A stretch of 64,000 nucleotides of DNA from Pardosa pseudoannulata (lineage: Eukaryota > Arthropoda > Arachnida > Araneae > Lycosidae): contig CM063502.1 in the NCBI GenBank assembly GCA_032207245.1, positions 47,010,904 to 47,074,903 on the forward strand, written 5' to 3'. Position numbers and translations under genes: made by a program. Of the stretch, positions 1 through 13,201 are shown piece after piece (within the stretch, counting starts at the first letter, position 1; every line of letters starts with the position of its first letter). The notes beneath the pieces were generated by a model, which worked only from the letters and a program-made list of their open reading frames with translations, had not been told where the DNA came from and did not search any database.

Positions 1-2798
1 TAATCTGTATCTGAAGTATCTCATATGCTAGAAAACTTAAGTTATTACAACTCAATATCAGTTTAACTGGCTTAAAATCTGCTTCCAGACCTAAAATATA
101 TATTTTTTAAATTTAATAAGGAAGCTCTACCATATGTGATATATCAAGAACTAAATAGTTACCATGAAATGATATAAGTAGCTATAAAATATAAGTAGCT
201 ATAGTAGAACTAGACTTGATTTCATTAAATTGAAGATATAATTAGAAAACATGCTGCTCCACTGACAAAATGTCAAAGAGATACATACACATATAAATCA
301 TTAACACGAGAAACAAACCAATTACAGAATATTATGTTATTAAGCATTACAGTAAAAAGATGTTAAATGGAATCAATATTCTTCTTCAAAAACAGTAATG
401 ACTCTTATCACTGTCTAAAAACAAACCAAAGAAAACAAATCTTTGAATATCCACCCCTCAAGTGCACTATTCCCATTAGGAATGATACAGATATCTAGCA
501 GATTTAGTTGATTTGTTTGATTTTGGAACACTATAAATTTTAAAAATCTGAACTGCTAGATATTTGTGCTAAAGACCTGATATTGAGAAGTAGAAATACA
601 AAAACTTAGGCTACAAAAAGTAAATTAGAGGATGTTTGAAAAATAGTAAAATTTAAAAGATATGGATGTCGATCACAAAAATCTGCAAACAGTGCTGTCC
701 ATGCAGGTGTCATTTTATCCTGTAAAGCAGCACTCCACAATTGCTGTGCCATGGCATACTAGTCTGTCATGAGTTGATGGCAGACATGCTACTCAACTGT
801 ACACTACTCAACTTTACTAATAAATGTTTAAAAAAAAAATCAGGCTAATATATTAGCATGACAGTAAAAAAGCAATGAAGTATTTTTTTTTATTTCGTAT
901 AAATACAAATTATGGGAATATAAAAATCTTGTAAATACGTGGAAACTTGTAACTGAAACCAATACTATAATAAATAAAACATTTATTCTATGTATGCCTA
1001 CTGCTAGAAACCATAATCTTTAAATTCTGAACTGAAGAACCTACAATACAAAACAGAATATACAGAAAATTTAAATAAATACTAAATTTACCAATATTAA
1101 AAGATTACCAAGTTTTCCACTCATAAGAAACAGCAGATATATGTAAGTGTTTACATACATCTATGCTAAGCATCTTATGTATTAGATAATGATTAAAGAG
1201 GCATAAATATGTACTAAGCAAGAATTTTTCAGTTTCATTTAATAGAAGAAATCTTATTTACTTGCAATTTAAAACAAAATATTTACTGTAAGTACTCTAC
1301 AAGTACTGTACTCTTGAAAAAAATTTTGGATTTCAGATTTCAATGAAAATATCCATGACAATAAACACCGTTGAGTCTTATGTTGACAAGTTTTGGTATT
1401 GTTGGTTTGGAATGTTGACCTACTGTTTTGTTACAATAAGTTTTAACATGATGCATATATTACATCTTTGAGAAATATATGCATATACATATCTTAAATG
1501 ATACAGAAACTATTAGCCTTATAATGTTGAAGCTCTGTATTCAGAAGTATTATAATTGTGTACCCCAATTTCTCACTGCAACCTACACAAAAAGAAAAAT
1601 TTCAATATAGCAATTATCATTGCTGGTAATATTTGAGCTCAATAATAATTCATCAGAAAGATATCAATGTATTCCCATACAGTAGAAACAATGCTTTTTA
1701 AGTCCTGCTTACTTGAAAAAAATTTTTAATTTGACACTGACATTATTAAATGACTTCCTTGTAAATATGCTTGTTCAAATTATACATATTTTTATTTTAA
1801 ATGTATAATAAATAATGCAACAATTGTAATTCCTATAGTTGGAATAAGCATTTGTACATTCTTTTAAAGGTTCAAAAAGTTTTGTTGAATAGTTGAAAGT
1901 GTTGAAAGTTTGGTAATGAATTTTTCTAAGTAGAGCTCAAGTATTGCTAACCGATGACATAATTATCCATTATATTGAGGGTTTTTTTTTTTTTTTTGTT
2001 ATATAGATGTGACATTATAATAAAAAATTTTTTAGAATACTTACCTTACTCCACAAAAATAAGTTAAAGTAAAAATTTTAAATAATTCTTTGCAAATATT
2101 TTTATTTTAAAAATTTGTTTACTGTAGTAACAGAGTTTAAATTCCATTGTTTCAATTGCATTTCTATACATCAATATTTTTCTGCTAAATTGTTGTAAAG
2201 CTCAATCACTGACATCTGACAACCAGCATTAATATCTGTCAAAACTTTGAAGTAAACACAAGTTTATTATTTTATTGTGAGTATTTTCTAAATAAAAAAG
2301 GATATATATAATGTAATTCTGTATTTGCACACTTGTACTTGTGTGCCTTAAAATTGTCATAAAAGCATTTGGTATGTAGAAGGAAGATAAAGGGTTACCA
2401 AAAATTGCTGTAAACCGATGCCAAAACTACAGTTTATCAATTTTTTTATAATTTTGAAAACTGCTTATTTAATTTTATACAACAGAAATCTTATTTAAAA
2501 AAATTTTGTAATCATTAAACCTCTTTAAATAAATTTATAGAATATAAACGAAAAGTTCTTGCAATATATACAATCAGTAAGATGAACATATATTTAAAGA
2601 ATAATTGTAATAAACTGAAATGGGTACATACAATTTAAAATATTGACAAATCTTAAAATTCAACGCAAGAGCTATTTTTTAAATACAAATGAAGCAAAAG
2701 AAATGCTCTGTATATAACAAAACTTCATTTATAAAACTGACCAAATATATGGAAAGAACAGCTAGGAAGGCAAGCAGAAGCACAAAACATTTACTCAC
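1..2798. other. Presumed intron or 3' part of the unrecognised gene
   Basis: A+T-rich sequence with homopolymer runs (1981-1998 T). The only locally G+C-richer patch is 660-800, which has a minus-strand open stretch without clear splice sites. No exon is supported. Confidence 0.5.
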
Positions 2799-2867
2799 TG
2801 ATTTAAGAAAATTTTGTATTTTCTGACGAGCATATGCAATTTCACTAGCAAGTGAGGACTGTGTTCC
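2799..2867 (-). CDS. Unrecognised gene, third recognised exon
   Basis: The sequence TTTCTTCCTGCCAG, then 69 nt, then GTGAGTAAA forms a well-bounded exon of 23 codons in phase 0/0. It reads GTQSSLASEIAYARQKIQNF and LKS. It is predicted to be a helix with heptad-like spacing (L, I, A, I, F), plausibly the start of a coiled coil. It fits the phase of the exon ending at 11695, 8.8 kb away. More exons must follow to the left, but none was recognised in 1-2798. An additional in-phase exon between the two cannot be excluded. Confidence 0.65.
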
Positions 2868-3694
2868 CTGGCAGGAAGAAAATGGACAGGGATGTTATTT
2901 CATGCAACTGTTAAGTCAAACAGAACACTCATTAGCAATGCCACAAGCATCAGTATCTAAACTTCCATTAATGGTTAAAAGGGTAGTTATAACATTAACC
3001 CAAACGTGTTTCAAAAATTTGCAGGATTTAAGAAAATAAAAACTTGTTGATAATTTTCCTCATTTTTCTTTCATTTATTATAGTGATAAAATATTTTTAA
3101 AAGTTCACATTAAGCATTTGACAAAAATGTCAGCAGAAAGGAGAGAGAAAATGCTTTGCAACAGCAAATTATGCTCAATAAAGAAAATATAATAGCTACT
3201 CAGGATGGATTTTAATAGGAGCCAAAATAATTTCAATCTACTCAAATTGACATTCGTTTAAAATATTAGAAATGATAAGTTCATTTCTTTGCATTTTTAA
3301 ACAGCTAATATTTATAAATCTTTAAATAATTAAAATCACATAACTAAATACTTTACCGAAGTGTGCAGATTTTTGAAACTTTTTAGTATGGAATAATAAT
3401 TTTCATTAGTTATCATTGAATAAAAGCAGGGGAGTATCATTAAAATACCTCCACCACACAACATACATCCAAACATTCAAACCACAATTATGATCCACAT
3501 TTTAATTCTCATTTGGTACAAGGCATGTTTTTTAAACACTGGCTTTATATACAAAAATCAAACTATGGCAAAGTGACTAGTTTATACTTTCACCAAAGCC
3601 TGAACATATAAACCACTTTTCTAGATAATTTCTACTTAAATTAATGCAGTAATACAGCAGCAGCTTTCAAACTTGATCTTACAGAAATCTGCTA

Positions 3695-3719
<25 letters not shown>
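3695..3719. repeat. Poly(T) run, about 25 bp
   Basis: A T homopolymer. Read on the minus strand it could be a retroposon poly(A) tail, but no element was recognised beside it. Confidence 0.9.
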
Positions 3720-3725
<6 letters not shown>

Positions 3726-5171
3726 TAGCAAGTATGTTTTGACATCATTGTCTTTATTGCAATTAGAGCTAAGGTACTTTTTCAATTGCAAAACAGAACT
3801 TCTTGAGGTCATGTGAGGGATATATATTGCTTACAGCCAAATTGCACAGTGAGATCAGTGGCTCAGTCAGTCACAAGTGGATGAATGCTGTCATGAAGTG
3901 ACATAATTTACTGACCAACCATGCAATGAATTTATCTTGGTCTGCACAATACAGTTTATTAATATACATCTGAATTACTAATGAATTTTGAACAATTCGT
4001 GTCTCTTGTATTTAAGAAATGAATAACAATGCTTATTTTGCATTTAGAAGGGTCATTTTAAATATACGCAGACACTATAAGTGAATACTTTTGAAATAGT
4101 GATTATGGATATCTGAAAAAAGAAAAACCTAGTCCTCATATGTGGATCAGTAATCGTAGAACTGTAACAGACCTATATCAATATGCCACTTACTTAAAAA
4201 ACATGCTTTGTTTAAAATTAATTACAAATTGACAAATTAGTGTTAATATTAATCCAATCCAGAAAGGTTATTTGCACTATAAAGATAAATTGCTAATAAA
4301 TTTAATTATAAAAGTAGTCTGAAGAAATAGAAGATAATATATTAAGGTCCAAATTAATCCAGACATATTTCTTCCTTGTAGATAATTCATTAAATGGTAA
4401 CATTTTAAACAATTGGAGATTGTACTATTACAAATAGGGATCAATTTTATAAAACTGCTTTGAAATTTGCTAGTGTGTATATTAAATGCAATATATGAAG
4501 AAGGCTTAATGGTACTTGAAGGTTAACATACTTTGACTCATTACTAATTATGTCTTCTGAATGTTCTGTACTTTTATATATATATATAAAATGTCATTTT
4601 CGTATGTGCAAAGATATATCCTCCTATACAATAAAGTTATTGATTGATAAACCCCCAGCAAAGATTAAAAAAGGAAAATGGGTAATTTTGTTAAATTTCT
4701 ATATCTTTTGAAATTTTTGTCTCTAATAAAGAAAAATTTTTAATGCAATTTTATATTGCATTTAAAACAGTAAACACTTGAAACAGTCTAGAGTACTAAT
4801 CAATTGCCCAGAAAGATGAGAAATTAGGTGATCCGAATCTAAACACTTTAGTGTAACATATAAAGCCTGATAGAACTTCCATTCCTTTTTTTTTTCTCCC
4901 CTCCTCGGAAAACTTCAATTAGCCTACAAGTAGCATGAGAGAAACCAGAGAAAGTTATTTAAAAAAGCTGTGTGTTGGGAAGAGGGAGGAGGAAAATTTT
5001 CCATGTGATGCATTATATAAGATGAAAGAATTTACCTCTGACAGAGAATGTTTTTGCCTTACTGTTGTTAAATTTTATTTAATTTTCCTAGGAAAATGTA
5101 CCAGTTTAACTTATGGTATTCTATGATGAGTTACAGAAACTAGTTGGTCAGAATAAATTTAATTTTTAATG

Positions 5172-5345
5172 CTAACCCATTAATACCTAGCATCCCTATT
5201 TAGAGACAGTTAAAAAATAGTTTGAAGAACTTTTAAGACTTCTTAGGAACAATATTGCCTTTTCAGTATAAGTAAGTGGCAACCCTATAAACAATAGCTC
5301 AAATGTTTATCCTTTGTATTACCATTTTATGATTTTCCAAGCTTT
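5172..5345. repeat. Dispersed repeat E, copy 1
   Basis: ACCCATTAATACCTAGCATC, GAGACAGTTAAAAAATAG and CATTTTATGATTTTCCAAG recur in the same order at 36446 and 58463. Confidence 0.7.
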
Positions 5346-5699
5346 ACACACAGGAATTACTTCTCAGCAGGTACTTCAACCAAAACCAATCAGGACTAAG
5401 ATCAAGTACAAGAAAGTTTTTATGAACAGTTTTAATGTGCAAGAATACACTAAATACAGTACAGTGACCAATTAACTCATCTTTACACACAAATCCTAGG
5501 TATGTCAATAATAAAAACCACAGCCAAGTATTTTTTTCGGGGGGGGGGAGAGGGGGTGACATACATCTTTATGACATTTTCAAAGACTATCTTGTGAAAG
5601 AGAAAGGTGTATTTGTTTTGTTGATAGGGTCTAGAACATCTTAATTGGCCACATTTTTTTATACTAACACTGCTACTTGTGGAATATGATAAAAATTAC

Positions 5700-6256
5700 A
5701 TACCTATCCCCTCTAACCTAAAAGTATACTCTAATGAGAGAGGAAACTTCACTAGGAGTATCAATAGTCTGACATTGTTTTAATTCTACAGTGAAATTGG
5801 AGGAGTTTAACAAAATCCAATCTCATTCATCCACTTTGAAATCTTTTTTGATAAACTACTAAAGTAAATTATTTGTCCTGCCTTTATACCTCATACAAAT
5901 AATTGAAAAATCCTTTTATCTTTTGTTTTGAATGAGTTACGCTGTGTGACACATCAAAAAACTATTTTCAATGAGGGATAAATGCATAAAAAAGGGGAGA
6001 AGCAAGTTTTGATTTGTATATTTTAGGTTATTGTATTTATCTTTTTATTTAACTTCATATTAGAAAAAAAATGTTACAATGGTATTAAGTTTAAACAATG
6101 AAATACAAGAGAAGTTCTAATCTTTTTACCCACATATGTACTTCATACAATGCTAACCCTATATCTCTGCAACCCTTCCCCCCCAGGTGAAGATGCACAA
6201 TTTTGCCTTTATTTTGTCAAATAATCAATTTGCATAAAAGGCATTTCGAAGAGAGT
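5700..6256. repeat. Dispersed repeat D, copy 1
   Basis: This stretch aligns loosely, roughly two-thirds identical by eye, with 47140-47736 in the same orientation. Matched blocks include CAGTGAAATTGG/CAGTGAAGTTGA, AAAGTAAATTATTTGTCCTG/AAAGTAAGTTATTTGTTCTG and AATAATCAATT near the end. I see no coding capacity. Confidence 0.65.
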
Positions 6257-8886
6257 TATACACTAACCTCAATTTAGTAAGACACATACATAAATCAGAC
6301 ATGAAATATTTCCTATAAAATTGATAATGCTTAGGGTATCAGAAAAAACAACTAAACTGTTAGAAAATGACTTAGTTTTAGGTAAAGAATTGACACAAAA
6401 ACAACTAGCATTAATAGCTTACATGTTATGTGTGGTTAAAACTGAACTTTATAAAAATAATCAAATATAACCAAATAAATGGTTTTCCTAAAGATTACAA
6501 TAAGATAGTTTAAAACTGGACTTATTTATAGCAATGTGCAAAATGATGTTTGACACTAGGTGGTTCCTGGGGATTAAATGTCAAAGTCAATTGACAAATT
6601 GGAGTCCAAATTTTAAAATCTGAAGTAAAAACAAATCTTAATATGCATTAAAACATCTGATAATTTCATGTAATTATGAATCTATGTAAATCCATGAAAG
6701 TTACAAGTGTCTTCCCTAGTAAAAGTTGTCATTTCAAATTCACATGATTGCAGAATTAAATTAGATACGAGTGCATTTTTAAAATATTTTTTATGAAAGA
6801 CATGCTATAAATATATTACTATTCTCTCAAATTCATACAAGGAATCAAGTTTTATTAAAAATTACTATTTTACAAAAATACTATGCTACAGCATGCAATT
6901 TTTAGTAAATACACATGAAAAAAAAAATGCACATGAAACATTACGGACTATATTAGAATATCAACATCTTAAATATAATCATTCAGTTATACAAATAATA
7001 ATGCTGCTACAAACAAAAATTTCAAAATCAATTATATGAAGCTTTTCAGTCCTGCTTTGTAAGGATTCATTTTTATTTCATTTTATTTAAAATGAATACA
7101 ACAAAAATTTCTTAATGTATACATAATTCAATTTTCTGAACAAACTCCTTCCAGGTCTCTCAAATACTCTTTATCTATTTCGCAAGATAAAAGGAATAAA
7201 AAAACTAACCTAAGACTTAAACATAACAATGTTGAAATCAAATATGACACATAATAAAGTCCTAGCATTACTTTATATTAAAAATGCCAAGCTTTTAATA
7301 AATCAACAGACCGTTTAAAGTTAGATGGTTAATTGGGTTTTGCACCAAATTTACTTCTTATGTATAACAAAGTTTATTGTGTCTATAAATTCAAATGCAA
7401 CCAACCATCTTTTCAAACTAATCAGAAAAAGATTCAAAAACATCTGATATAAAAATCTATTTTAATGACAAGAGGCAATTTACATTTAAAAATGACATTC
7501 TAATTAAATGCATAATTTTTGTTAGTCCAAAATAGATGAATTCATTATGCTTGTTTTCTAAATAAAATAAAAATAAATTTCAAGTCTTGTTTTGATTTTT
7601 TTTTTTTTTTTAATATAACTGCTAGTTGTTACTTTTCCTACCCAGGCCTTTCTACACATTTCCCAAAAACTGATTAATACAGCTAAATCATAGATTTGAA
7701 TCAAGAATTTTTTTGGTTTCACACATAGCTAATTTTTTAACTGTAATGGCCTTACTGCATATAGAAGGTTTCACAAACCACATTCGAAGGCACAGTAACT
7801 CATTTCTTGGCTTTGACAACATACACAAGACATTTCTAATAAACTCTGAATTACAAAATTATATTTCCATAAACTATTTAACATGATTAAGTGTAGATTC
7901 AATGTTGCTGATATCAGCTCTTTTAACGTTATAAAAAAGATAGTGGTAGACAATTTTGTAAAAAAAAAATAGATATCTAAATTTTAAAAATATTGATGTT
8001 TTTATTTCTGAATAAAACAAAAATTATAATGTTATGGATTAGAGTACATTGAAGTATATGAGAGACTTTCAATAAAACAATTTAAACTGTTTTATTACCT
8101 TTACATGTATATAAAAGGTACAAAATCTATTGAAAATACATTGACTCGTTAGTCTAGAAGTATAATTATAGTAGAATTATACAGCTATGATAAGGGAGAA
8201 TATATCAAAGGGTGGCCAAATTGTTACAAACACTACTCTGGTTTTATATATAAAAGTTTAAATTATTTGAAAAAACCATCTGTTTTTTATGCAGTACTGC
8301 TAATGATAATTTCAAATAAGTAAGGGTACATCTGTTTTGGTTGTAGTTTGTTGAAAATAGCTAATGTAGTGAGGCCAAATAGAAAAAATATTCTTTTATT
8401 CAAAGTTTTTTTAAATCTGAAATAAAACATAATGCAATTTTTTTTATGTACTGTTGCCACACTGAGCAAATTTTAATTTTTGTAAACATTGTCATGATAT
8501 TCTTGAATTTTTTAGTTTTTGTAAAACTTTACACTCTTACCCCAAACAATGCAAAGGTATAAAAATATTACTGCTGTGTTCCATATATTCACAGATAGAC
8601 AAAAACTGCTCTAAGTGTTGTGAAGTCTGTCCTTAACTGAATTAAAATAAAAACCATCAAAACAAGCCCTTAAAAGTGAATTGCATAAGAAAATATAGCA
8701 AAAACAGGATCACTACTTCTCATACTAATCCTGAAATCAGGGATATTTCTTTAAAATATAGTGAAGATATAAAATATAATGAAAAGTGTTTGGTATGTCT
8801 GACTATAATGATAAGTGACAAGAAAATTGAAGTTTCTAATACATCAGTTCATAGGCAGTTGGCTGAGAAGATGATTAGTTGTCAAA

Positions 8887-8889
<3 letters not shown>

Positions 8890-8918
<29 letters not shown>
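8890..8918. repeat. Poly(A) run, about 28 bp
   Basis: A long A homopolymer directly follows an open stretch (8676-8889). It may be the tail of an old retroposed sequence, but no source gene was recognised. Confidence 0.85.
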
Positions 8919-8920
<2 letters not shown>

Positions 8921-11071
8921 ATTGAGGAAATAAACTTTTAAAACCCTGCAACTGGAAAATAATGATTTTTAAAAGTGTTATAAACTGTAGAGGTATATTT
9001 ATCGAGTGAATTGAAAATTTCATATTTGGGTTGGAAAAATTTTATTTACCCAACTAAGTTAGGAGTGCAATTCAATCAAACTATCTTGAAGAGAGGGTTA
9101 AATCCTTTGTTAGTATCACAGTAATGATATTTTTTAAAAGCAAAATGTCTGTACTTTATATGGTGAGAAGCATGAAGCATAAGGATGGACCAGTACAAAT
9201 GAGTACCAGAAATTAGCCTACTGTCACAATGCAGAGAGAATAGTTCTGTGATGATGAAGAGTGCACTTCTATGAACTATTCGTAAAGCAAAGAGAGCACC
9301 TATATTTTCAAGTGCAACAAGAATTAAGAATTTGGCCTGGCCTGGCCAAAATCATTTGGAACTCATCTGGTACAAACTCCATAGAGAACATGTAGGAGCT
9401 CATCAAACATGTAAATGCTAAGGAAGTGATTCCAAGTGATAGTAAATTAAAACTTTCAACCAAGAAGAACATCATAATAGAAAACTCCAACAGAAAACTA
9501 AAGTTGGCATAGAGAATGAGCCTTAATGCACAGAAGCTCTGAATGCATCAAAGAATTGCAGAGCTAAATACCAAGATTATTTGTATCAAATTTGTACTGA
9601 ATAAAAGAATGAAATCATCTAGACTTAGCTCTTTAAAGAGGGATAATTTCCCCAGAAACTGGATACTGTAACTGGAGGTCTACTGTACCCTAACTCAAGA
9701 AAAAAAAAACCCCAACCCCTCATAAAAAAGAGACCTGTAGCAGAAGAAAAAAACTTCAAATAGTTGGCAGGAATAAACTTAGGTTTGCATGTCAAAGTTT
9801 TTTCATATACACATTTTACTTTTAAAAAAATATTGTTAACTGTATGATTGCAATAATGCATTATAAATACATGAAAACAATACAAGATCTACAACCAATT
9901 ATATGTTAAAAAATTTCAGTTAAAATATAACATACAAAATTTTAAGTAGGGTCCCTAATAATCTGGCCTACTTGTATATGTCATTTACTACCAAGTCTAC
10001 ATCAGAATGTAGGAATATTAATATATGTCCTACCACTTTGATAATCTGGAAGGCACATACACCTAGATTGGATAAGAGGTGACAAACTATCTCATAGCAT
10101 ATTTCAAAACTTTGTTTAGAATATAAAACAAAATTAGGAAAAACGATAACTATAAAAAAATTCAGACACTTGTGTTAATATTTATTAATTTTCATTAAAT
10201 TATTTGAATTAGAAAAACACCTACAAATTTTCAGTCTAACTGTTGATCATCACTTGAACTTTTAGCATTAATCAGATAAGCACAATTAATATAGATTATT
10301 AAATCTTCTGGTAAATTGAAATATGTTCACAGAAATTTTCTACTTAAATTCTAATGCAGAGAATCTTAAACGTGAAAGCTTACAGATAAAAATATTATGT
10401 AACTTAAAAAACTTATATTTAAGGAAAGGTTTGCTATATATATATCTTTTAAAAACATTAACACCATTTTAACACTTAGAAAGCTGTGTGATGCACAGCA
10501 CATTTATCAAACTAAAGATACTTTCATATAAAAAAGGTTCACAAAATGGATGAGGAGAAAAACTGATAACACACAGAAAGTTTCAGTACACCTTTGATAT
10601 CACAGTCTATGTTTTATGCATATTCAATGTTTTGTTGGATTAATTCATTGCCAAAAGTTTGGTTTTAAAGGAAGTATGTGATTATGATGGTTGATAAAAA
10701 AAACTAAGGACCAATTGATCAGGAGTATTTTACAAAGGAAATGTTAGCAGGTTCAGGAAGGTATGTAAATGTTAAAGCAATAGATGACAGAAAATAACTT
10801 CAGAGTAGCTGTTGAACATAAACATTTAATATGTTGAGGATATTTTAAAAATCGAATTGATATTTAAAATTTATAACAGAGTCAATTTAATTTCAGAAAA
10901 GCTTATTCCATTGTTGAATATAAACATTTAATTTGTTGAGGATATCTAAAAAATAATTTATTAGTTATTGAAACTAAAATCCAGTTAAATTATTTTTGTA
11001 CATTAAAATCCTAAATATGACACATTTTAGAAGTTTAAACAAGGTATTATATTTTTAAAAGATTAAAACTT

Positions 11072-11338
11072 AATTTCCTGGCGTAACAGCGTAACTAATG
11101 GAACAATGGTCTCTGCCAATCTCGTTTACAAGACCTAGAGCCCTCAGGTGCAAAGCATATCCCGATTAGGTGGTCAAACTTATATGGGCCTCCAGTGTTT
11201 AGTTCCCAAGCAGCCTTGGTCCTCAGTTTCTCTACCCACTGAAGGAATGACAGGCTGAGTCAACGTTGTCCAGCCTGAGGATTGATCCTCAGATCAGTAT
11301 CTTGAAAGCACAAAGTCTACCCCAATGCCACTGGGCTT
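11072..11338 (-). mobile_element. SINE family B, copy 1
   Basis: This copy aligns over about 260 bp with 49868-50135. Shared blocks are GCAAAGCATATCCCGATTAG then GTGGTCAA, CTACCCACTGAAGGAATGA and CTTGGTCCTCAGTTTCTC (plus strand). On the minus strand it opens with a tRNA-like head (AAGCCCAGTGGCATTGGGG). It lies in the 8.8 kb intron of the unrecognised gene. Confidence 0.8.
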
Positions 11339-11694
11339 ATATTTTTAATTCAGAGAATTATGTTTAATCTAGAGCACATATATGTTAATTTTGTTTTTTA
11401 CTTCCTGAACAATTTTCTGTAACTGTGCTATAATTTCAGTTTAATGTTGGTACCTGCTGAAAAACACTAACACCTCTAGGGAGAAGGGGGAAAAGCTCTC
11501 ATCAAAAACAGATACTATACTTAGTTATGAACAAATATACACCTCAGCATGGGATATCAAAGCTGCCCTCAAAATTTCTCATTAATTTTTACACAGCCAA
11601 ACAATTTTCTCATTGTGTAAAACGTAAAGAACTCATGGTCTAGAAAAAGAGTAACAGATGCATTAAAATATAATTCATAATTTGAGTTACTCAC

Positions 11695-11843
11695 TGCAGC
11701 AGTTTGAACACTAGGTGGATTATGGCCAGGGTTTGCTTTTATTTGAGAAATGGTAGATGATCCCTCATAGTATCGCCTTTCAGCATCGTAGTATGCATTA
11801 GCATTCAACCAAACTGTGTCGTGCATTGCTTCATTTGCTGCAT
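11695..11843 (-). CDS. Unrecognised gene, second coding exon
   Basis: The acceptor TTTTATTGTAG and donor GTGAGTAA bound a 149-nt exon. It completes an Asp codon and reads AANEAMHDTVWLNANAYYDA, ERRYYEGSSTISQIKANPGH and NPPSVQTAA, ending in phase 0. The first half looks helical and acidic with clustered Tyr; the second half is Gly/Pro/Ser-rich linker. I see no signal peptide, membrane segment or named motif and do not recognise the family. Coding support comes from consensus splice sites, agreement of phase with both neighbours and non-random composition. Confidence 0.7.
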
Positions 11844-12316
11844 CTACAATAAAAGTATATGAAGCGATTGCTAATAATTAGCTTATTTCTTATTTTAAAA
11901 GCATTAATTTTCACAAAAACAGATCAGAAATATACATAACACATTGTTTTTAAGAGAAAATAAAGTTTATGATTTACCACTAAAATTTCTGAAGAGTCAA
12001 AAATATTTTAATTTTATCATTTAAATCTCATTTTGCAATTATAAAATTCAAAAGAATGATATTTTACAGCATAAAAATTACTTAGCACAAATGAAGAATT
12101 TGCTATATTACAAAGTAACTTCCATTACCTAAGACTCTAGAAAAACAATGACAAGATGTGATGACAGATCTAATGCATATGAATAGTTCATAACAATATC
12201 TTATATTGTTATTTTTAAATATCACAATTTGAAAAGTAACTAAAGCAGATAAAATTTGGATCTTAATTTAGAATTATATTATAGTAAAACATTGCAATCT
12301 ATTGGTTGAGCAATAG

Positions 12317-12361
<45 letters not shown>

Positions 12362-13188
12362 GAGCTGCAGTAAATGAGGATGGTTAAATATTTAAGTATT
12401 ATTTAGGGTTTAAATTTTTTAAAGCAAAGCTAAAATATAATTGGATTTTAGATTCGTTCAGTATTAACTTTTTGTTTTGCTTTTGTACAACTCCTGAATA
12501 AGCACAAATTTTTGGATCTATGCGAAATTCTTCAGTTAAAAATATTATAGTTGAATGTTATTTTAATATTAATTATAGCCAATGACACAGAAAAAACATG
12601 TTTCATTCATATATGAAAACTATAATAAAAACACAAAACAGTTGCAAAAAGGAGCTTTAAAACCATTTATAAAAGAATATTTGGTAATTGAAATTTTTTT
12701 CAACAGCTAATAAGCCAAGTTTAAAGAATACACTGTTTGAAGAAAATTTCGTTCAAAGCTGGTATATCTTGGCCTTATATAGCCCCTGACTTATGCTACA
12801 CCTGGTTACTTTTTCTGCTAAAGTAAATCAATCTGGGACAGCTTAAAAATAATTAGAATCCATAATTTGAAATCGATTTCATAACCTTTTTGAAAAAAAT
12901 ATATTTTCTCCCAAAGTACCTTTAAACTTTAAATAACATTTGTTAAATCAAATGTTTCCAACAGGGCAATCAAGTAATATTCTTTAAAACCAAAACAAAA
13001 TTTAAAAATAACCATAAAACGTTTATATGTAAATTCTGTGTTTTTAAGACTATTTTGAAGCGGATCTAAATTCTTTAGATAAAAAAAAAATTGTACATAC
13101 CGGACGAAACACTAAAATTTTAAGGTTTTGTAGAAAGCAAAATACAACTATAAAATATATTTTGAAAGAGTCTGATATATTTTCTTAC
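11844..13188. other. Intron 1 of the unrecognised gene
   Basis: A+T-rich intron of 1.35 kb with an (AT)n tract at 12319. It begins GTAAGA and ends TTATTGTAG on the minus strand. Nothing else was seen. Confidence 0.6.
12319..12357. repeat. (AT)n microsatellite
   Basis: About 19 AT units in intron 1 of the unrecognised gene. Confidence 0.97.
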
Positions 13189-13201
13189 CATTAGAGGCCA
13201 T
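13189..13201 (-). CDS. Unrecognised gene, first coding exon (13 nt)
   Basis: ATG GCC TCT AAT G followed by a consensus donor GTAAGA gives MASN and the first base of an Asp codon. The start is chosen because an A-rich leader with no other in-frame ATG precedes it and because it splices in frame to the exon at 11843. Positions upstream (about 13250-13400) are locally richer in G+C and CpG than their surroundings, which suits a promoter and 5' leader. Such a short coding exon is easy to miss with automatic prediction. Confidence 0.62.

Larger units (their letters stand above)
2868..11694. other. 8.8 kb intron of the unrecognised gene
   Basis: It holds repeats E (5172) and D (5700), a poly(T) and a poly(A) run, and SINE B copy 1. 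The plus-strand stretch at 9180-9700 has the feel of a decayed coding or retroposed sequence with several stops, but no family was recognised. Confidence 0.55.

Noticed and set aside
655..780. Minus-strand open stretch beginning MAQQLWSAALQDKM as a possible further exon of the unrecognised gene
   Set aside because: No matching acceptor or donor at suitable phase and no recognised similarity.
8676..8891. Plus-strand open frame just before the poly(A) run
   Set aside because: No recognised domain; kept only as a weak hint of a retroposed sequence.
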